Shown piece by piece: positions 60,953 to 64,000 of a stretch of DNA of 64,000 nt. The DNA comes from Tengunoibacter tsumagoiensis (GTDB lineage Bacteria; Chloroflexota; Ktedonobacteria; Ktedonobacterales; Ktedonobacteraceae): the NCBI RefSeq assembly GCF_003967535.1, contig NZ_BIFR01000002.1, forward strand, positions 1,178,001-1,242,000, in the 5' to 3' direction. A program made the position numbers and the translations under genes. The first letter of the stretch is position 1, and each line of letters begins with the position of its first letter. Below the pieces are notes generated by a model. That model had not been told where the DNA came from and did no database searches. It saw nothing but the letters and a program-made list of their open reading frames with translations.

Positions 60953-63849
60953 AAGTCCCGTTTCTCCTTTCGATGTCCATCTGCGGGGGATTGTAGTGGT
61001 AGTGATGGCGGTAAGGATTTTTCGCAATATCCTTCAATGGCTGCGGTATGGCCTGGGGAGCCTTTTGAGCATGTCTGTTCTTTCTTTTGCCCGTTTTTTT
61101 GCGGGGTGTGAAGGGAGTGTTTTCCATCTATCTCATACCCCATTACATCTACCTCATCACCTAAAGAGGATTCCACATTTTCACTCTGCGTAGCATTGGA
61201 AAGACTCCCTGCATTCCCCGCAACTACGCGCCAAAGGCTTTTTTTATTGTGTTTATCAAAGGTCTTTTCAAGTCGTAAATTGTCTTCTCCAAAACAGGTC
61301 TCCACGTGCTTGTCAAGTGCTTTTCCGAGGCATATTTTGAAGGATTTGGGCTTCTCTTTGAGCGTGATTTGAAGTGGTTCGGGGAGGGCCTCTATGAGGT
61401 CAAAGTGGTATTTTGTATCACCACCTCCCGCAATTTTGCCTTCCCCTGTGATAATTGCACTAAGATCCGATACTGAGGTCCACTCTTCTCCAAAAACTTT
61501 CCTCCAGGAGAGGAGAAAGGTTTCCCATTGCGGACCCTCTTCATCCGCTTGCTCCTGAAGGGTATCCAGGTTGGCGAGGAACCCAGACACGCCTGCGTAC
61601 TCGAGAATACCTCCTACAACTTCTACCCAACCGGTCATGGTTCCCATGGCGGGCAGGTGTTCGTATCGCGGTTTTCCTGCTGCGTACCAGGCTCGTGCTA
61701 GTGTGAGGAGTGCGCCTACAATCTCGGCACGATGTTCTAAGGCCCAACTGGCCAGGTCTGTGTGCTTAAATCCCTTCCGTTTAAAAGGCTTCGACATCCT
61801 GGCATCGAGCCGAATGCGATAACACCGACGAGCAATATCACCACCCAGACGAATGTTATTTCCGGTCGCGATCCAGGTCGCACGCTGAGGTACGCGAGCC
61901 ATCTTGGATGCTCCCAGAATACGACCGCGCCACCAGTCTGATGTTAAGACCGCGTCGAGATGCTTGGACTGAAGGCGCTCCACGACGTTATCGATGGTGA
62001 TCATGGTTGCACCTTCAATTAGTAATGAGGTAATGGACTTTTGAAGCTCATCCGGGTTATCTGAGAGGGTGAGAATCATCGCCCCCATTCCTGTTGCGAT
62101 TATGGAGACGACATCACTGAGCAATCCTTTCCCTGTCCCCTGCTTTGGGGCGTCGATGAGGGCCATGGGCACATGTCGCTTGATTGCAGGCCGAAGTAGT
62201 GGCGTAAGCAGAAGCCCCAACGCGTTAGCCTTGTCAGCATCGGTAGCATAGGGGAACTCTCCAATCACGTCCCAGATTAGAGTCAGTGCTGCCTGTCGTT
62301 GCTCAGGTGTCGGGTCTAATGGGACTGACAGGTTCCCCATGCCTTCCTGAGGCGCATAGTACAGCCGCGATTTTTTATCATATCCTGATGCAGACAGAAC
62401 ACTCCCGTCCTGGCGGATTACTGGCGTCTCGACAATCGCTGTCAGCGGGGGAAAAGGGAGATAGGGTTTGTTACTCTGCCGGGCCAGGATCTGTTCTGCA
62501 ATCTCTTTGGGCGGGGAAACGGGATATTGTATAGAACCACCCTCTTCTACACTCGCTTTTTTCAAGCGATAGAAGTTCGCTGAGTGAGTCATCACTTCTT
62601 TTACTTCTGGAACGCTCATTTGCGTAATAATGGGGCGTTTCTCTTCGTCCTGCCCAATGCTCACGAGCCGCGCTGCTTGAAGAAACAGGGTTGGTGCATG
62701 TTGTTCCGCGTGTTGAATTGCCTCGATCGCTTTATCGACCGCATTTCGCAGCTGGTCAGTGCCAACAATAATATCTGGCAGTGGTGCTTCCCCATCTGGG
62801 TGCCTCTGGCCTGTGGTTGGGGGAGACCCATGACCATTCCCATTAGAGGCTTGGCCAGATGAAGGTAAGAGGTCTGATTCAGGGAGCATATGAGAAGGTT
62901 CGGAGATGACCATAGTTTTTGTATTGATCACCCAGGGCTCACGTTTCTTGTGGCTATCTTTATATGCGCTGGCCAGGCTCGCAAAGGCTTCCTCACGCGT
63001 ATAGGGTTCATATCCCCCCTTCGTATTCTCCTTTGGCGTCTGTTGACAATAGCGCTCGAGAATCTCTCTGGCCATTTCGAGCGAGTAGTGATGGTCGCGT
63101 AACTGGCAGGCCAGCCAGAAGCCAGTATCATTGCGGCCAGCTTCTTTCTTGATGACTCTGGTAAGTGCTCGGGTGAGCAGTGTCTCATGCGCGGTCTCTG
63201 CGACCTCTGGGACTGATGCATTGGGAGACTCCTCTGATAGGGCTATGCGGTGTTCAGGAAGGGCTGACTGGTGCAGAAATGCGACGAGTGCCTCAGGAAG
63301 TTGCAACAGGTCATCGGGTTCTGGGTCACGGAGCCAGAGATAGCGGCCAGCATGGCTCTCCCCACAGAAGAGGGCATTGCCTCCGTCTCCTCGAATATCG
63401 AGCCCTGGCCAGCGTTGACCCAGCTCTTTATTGCTTTTGCCAGCCAGCGTTGGCACATGCCACCCTGGGTGATGGAAATGGACGTGATAGCCACCAGACC
63501 CTGTCTGCACATGAGGCGAGAGCCCAAGTTGCTCGAGAGTCTTTTGTCCGGATTTCCCATCAAAATCAAGAACTACCCTTTGATTAATGGCCCCTGTCAC
63601 CAGAGACCAGAGGGGCGGTTGATAGGTCTTCTGCCAGTATTCCACCTCTTGCAAAGAGGGGTGCCGGTTCTGAAGTGATCCCCAGGAGAAACGCTTCGGA
63701 GTGCCGTCTTTATTCAACCCACCAATCCTGACAGGTCCCTTATCTTTATCGCAGGGAAGAATTGACCATTGGAAATGGCGTACAGTATAGCGCGCCGTCT
63801 GGAAGGGTTCTTGTTCATTCCAGATGGCACTCATGGATGTGGTTGTCAT
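60949..63849 (-). CDS. Prim-pol primase fused to a P-loop helicase-like domain
   Basis: 966 aa. The N-terminal bifunctional primase-polymerase domain shows LVTGAINQRVVLDFDGKSG (Asp pair), TGSGGYHVHFHHPGW and GLDIRGDGGNALFCGESHAG. A PriCT-like helical part follows (GRNDTGFWLACQLRDHHYSL). The C-terminal half has an ATPase: ALIDAPKQGTGKGLLSDVVS, where the residue after the Lys is Gly rather than Ser/Thr, then ATMITIDNVVERLQ and TWIATGNNIRLGGDIARRCY. It would make primers and unwind DNA at the element's origin. It is the upstream gene, with the polymerase translationally coupled behind it. AAAGGGGG precedes ATG at 63849. Confidence 0.88.
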   Translation of the reverse strand: MTTTSMSAIWNEQEPFQTARYTVRHFQWSILPCDKDKGPVRIGGLNKDGTPKRFSWGSLQNRHPSLQEVEYWQKTYQPPLWSLVTGAINQRVVLDFDGKSGQKTLEQLGLSPHVQTGSGGYHVHFHHPGWHVPTLAGKSNKELGQRWPGLDIRGDGGNALFCGESHAGRYLWLRDPEPDDLLQLPEALVAFLHQSALPEHRIALSEESPNASVPEVAETAHETLLTRALTRVIKKEAGRNDTGFWLACQLRDHHYSLEMAREILERYCQQTPKENTKGGYEPYTREEAFASLASAYKDSHKKREPWVINTKTMVISEPSHMLPESDLLPSSGQASNGNGHGSPPTTGQRHPDGEAPLPDIIVGTDQLRNAVDKAIEAIQHAEQHAPTLFLQAARLVSIGQDEEKRPIITQMSVPEVKEVMTHSANFYRLKKASVEEGGSIQYPVSPPKEIAEQILARQSNKPYLPFPPLTAIVETPVIRQDGSVLSASGYDKKSRLYYAPQEGMGNLSVPLDPTPEQRQAALTLIWDVIGEFPYATDADKANALGLLLTPLLRPAIKRHVPMALIDAPKQGTGKGLLSDVVSIIATGMGAMILTLSDNPDELQKSITSLLIEGATMITIDNVVERLQSKHLDAVLTSDWWRGRILGASKMARVPQRATWIATGNNIRLGGDIARRCYRIRLDARMSKPFKRKGFKHTDLASWALEHRAEIVGALLTLARAWYAAGKPRYEHLPAMGTMTGWVEVVGGILEYAGVSGFLANLDTLQEQADEEGPQWETFLLSWRKVFGEEWTSVSDLSAIITGEGKIAGGGDTKYHFDLIEALPEPLQITLKEKPKSFKICLGKALDKHVETCFGEDNLRLEKTFDKHNKKSLWRVVAGNAGSLSNATQSENVESSLGDEVDVMGYEIDGKHSLHTPQKNGQKKEQTCSKGSPGHTAAIEGYCEKSLPPSLPLQSPADGHRKEKRDL

Positions 63850-64000
63850 AGAAGCAATTCCCCCTTTGCATCACGAGCGCTCATGTGAACACTCCATTCC
63901 AAAGTGCTAAATTTTGTGGACGCGTTTTTGCAGGTGAGACGCGTTGGGCAACCACCCCAAACTGACTGAAAACTTCAAGGAAGCATTCTCTTTGAGGTCC

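Noticed and set aside
51600..64000. Calling the element a prophage
   Set aside because: No capsid, portal, terminase, tail or lysis gene is visible; replication and integration genes alone do not show it is a phage.
51600..64000. Searching for cas genes around the arrays
   Set aside because: All larger frames were read; none shows Cas1, Cas2, Cas6, Cas10, Cas3 or effector motifs, so no CRISPR-Cas system is claimed, only arrays.
1..64000. tRNA, rRNA or known riboswitch genes
   Set aside because: Gene-free gaps were read for T-arm-like and conserved riboswitch words; none was convincing. A dedicated scan (tRNAscan, Rfam models) could still find one.

Overview
The window reads as chromosome from a filamentous Chloroflexota of the Ktedonobacteria type. 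This is an inference from gene style: a giant MalT-like LuxR regulator with a short N-terminal beta-domain, a Ser/Thr kinase fused to WD40 repeats, a sigma factor with a long zinc-ribbon tail, an XRE/NB-ARC/TPR regulator, a baeRF/Vms1-like protein and a His-rich AEHH repeat protein. No rRNA or tRNA gene was recognised.

From 1 to about 51.5 kb the sequence looks like ordinary host chromosome with many short transcription units. They include GrpB and a DHA2 drug exporter under a LuxR/MalT regulator and a cytochrome P450 (0.2-7.4 kb); an aldo/keto reductase and a VOC protein separated by a 64-bp perfect palindrome (7.9-9.4 kb); and a membrane TIR-domain receptor gene cut in two by an intact ISAs1-family element, followed by a WD40 kinase and a sigma factor (9.75-15.8 kb). 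Next come small membrane proteins, a GNAT protein and a degenerate SRP/FtsY-type GTPase (16.2-20.4 kb); rhodanese/LysR, DoxX, an MFS exporter and a GH36 alpha-galactosidase (20.7-26.8 kb); a two-component system divergent from a MacB-type ABC system (27.6-34.7 kb); TetR plus a flavin monooxygenase (35-37.3 kb); and a methyltransferase, a P-loop kinase, a hydrolase, a regulator and a baeRF protein (37.3-43.8 kb). The region ends with a heterodimeric ABC exporter (43.9-47.4 kb) and a LacI-controlled sugar-catabolic cluster with two matching operators (48.3-51.4 kb).

From about 51.6 kb to the right edge every gene lies on the minus strand and the content is that of an integrated, self-replicating mobile element. 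It carries a tyrosine integrase with candidate arm sites, an excisionase plus a truncated excisionase-like peptide, a DnaQ-type exonuclease, a TGT/DpdA-like transglycosylase, a PAPS-reductase-family protein with a small coiled-coil partner, a family A DNA polymerase with a TubC-like N-terminus, and a prim-pol/helicase protein. No virion genes are visible, and the right end lies outside the window.

The most unusual part is at 55.7-58.7 kb. Two CRISPR-like arrays (5 and about 7-8 repeats of 37 bp) are each preceded by a co-linear 180-bp leader, the two leaders being about 92% identical. Each leader sits immediately upstream of a minus-strand accessory gene set: the TGT-like gene in one case and the PAPS-reductase operon in the other. 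No cas gene is present. The arrays record stepwise repeat drift, and one spacer is present twice in tandem. A cas-less twin-array mobile element carrying base-exchange and sulfur-chemistry genes is the best candidate here for an undescribed system.
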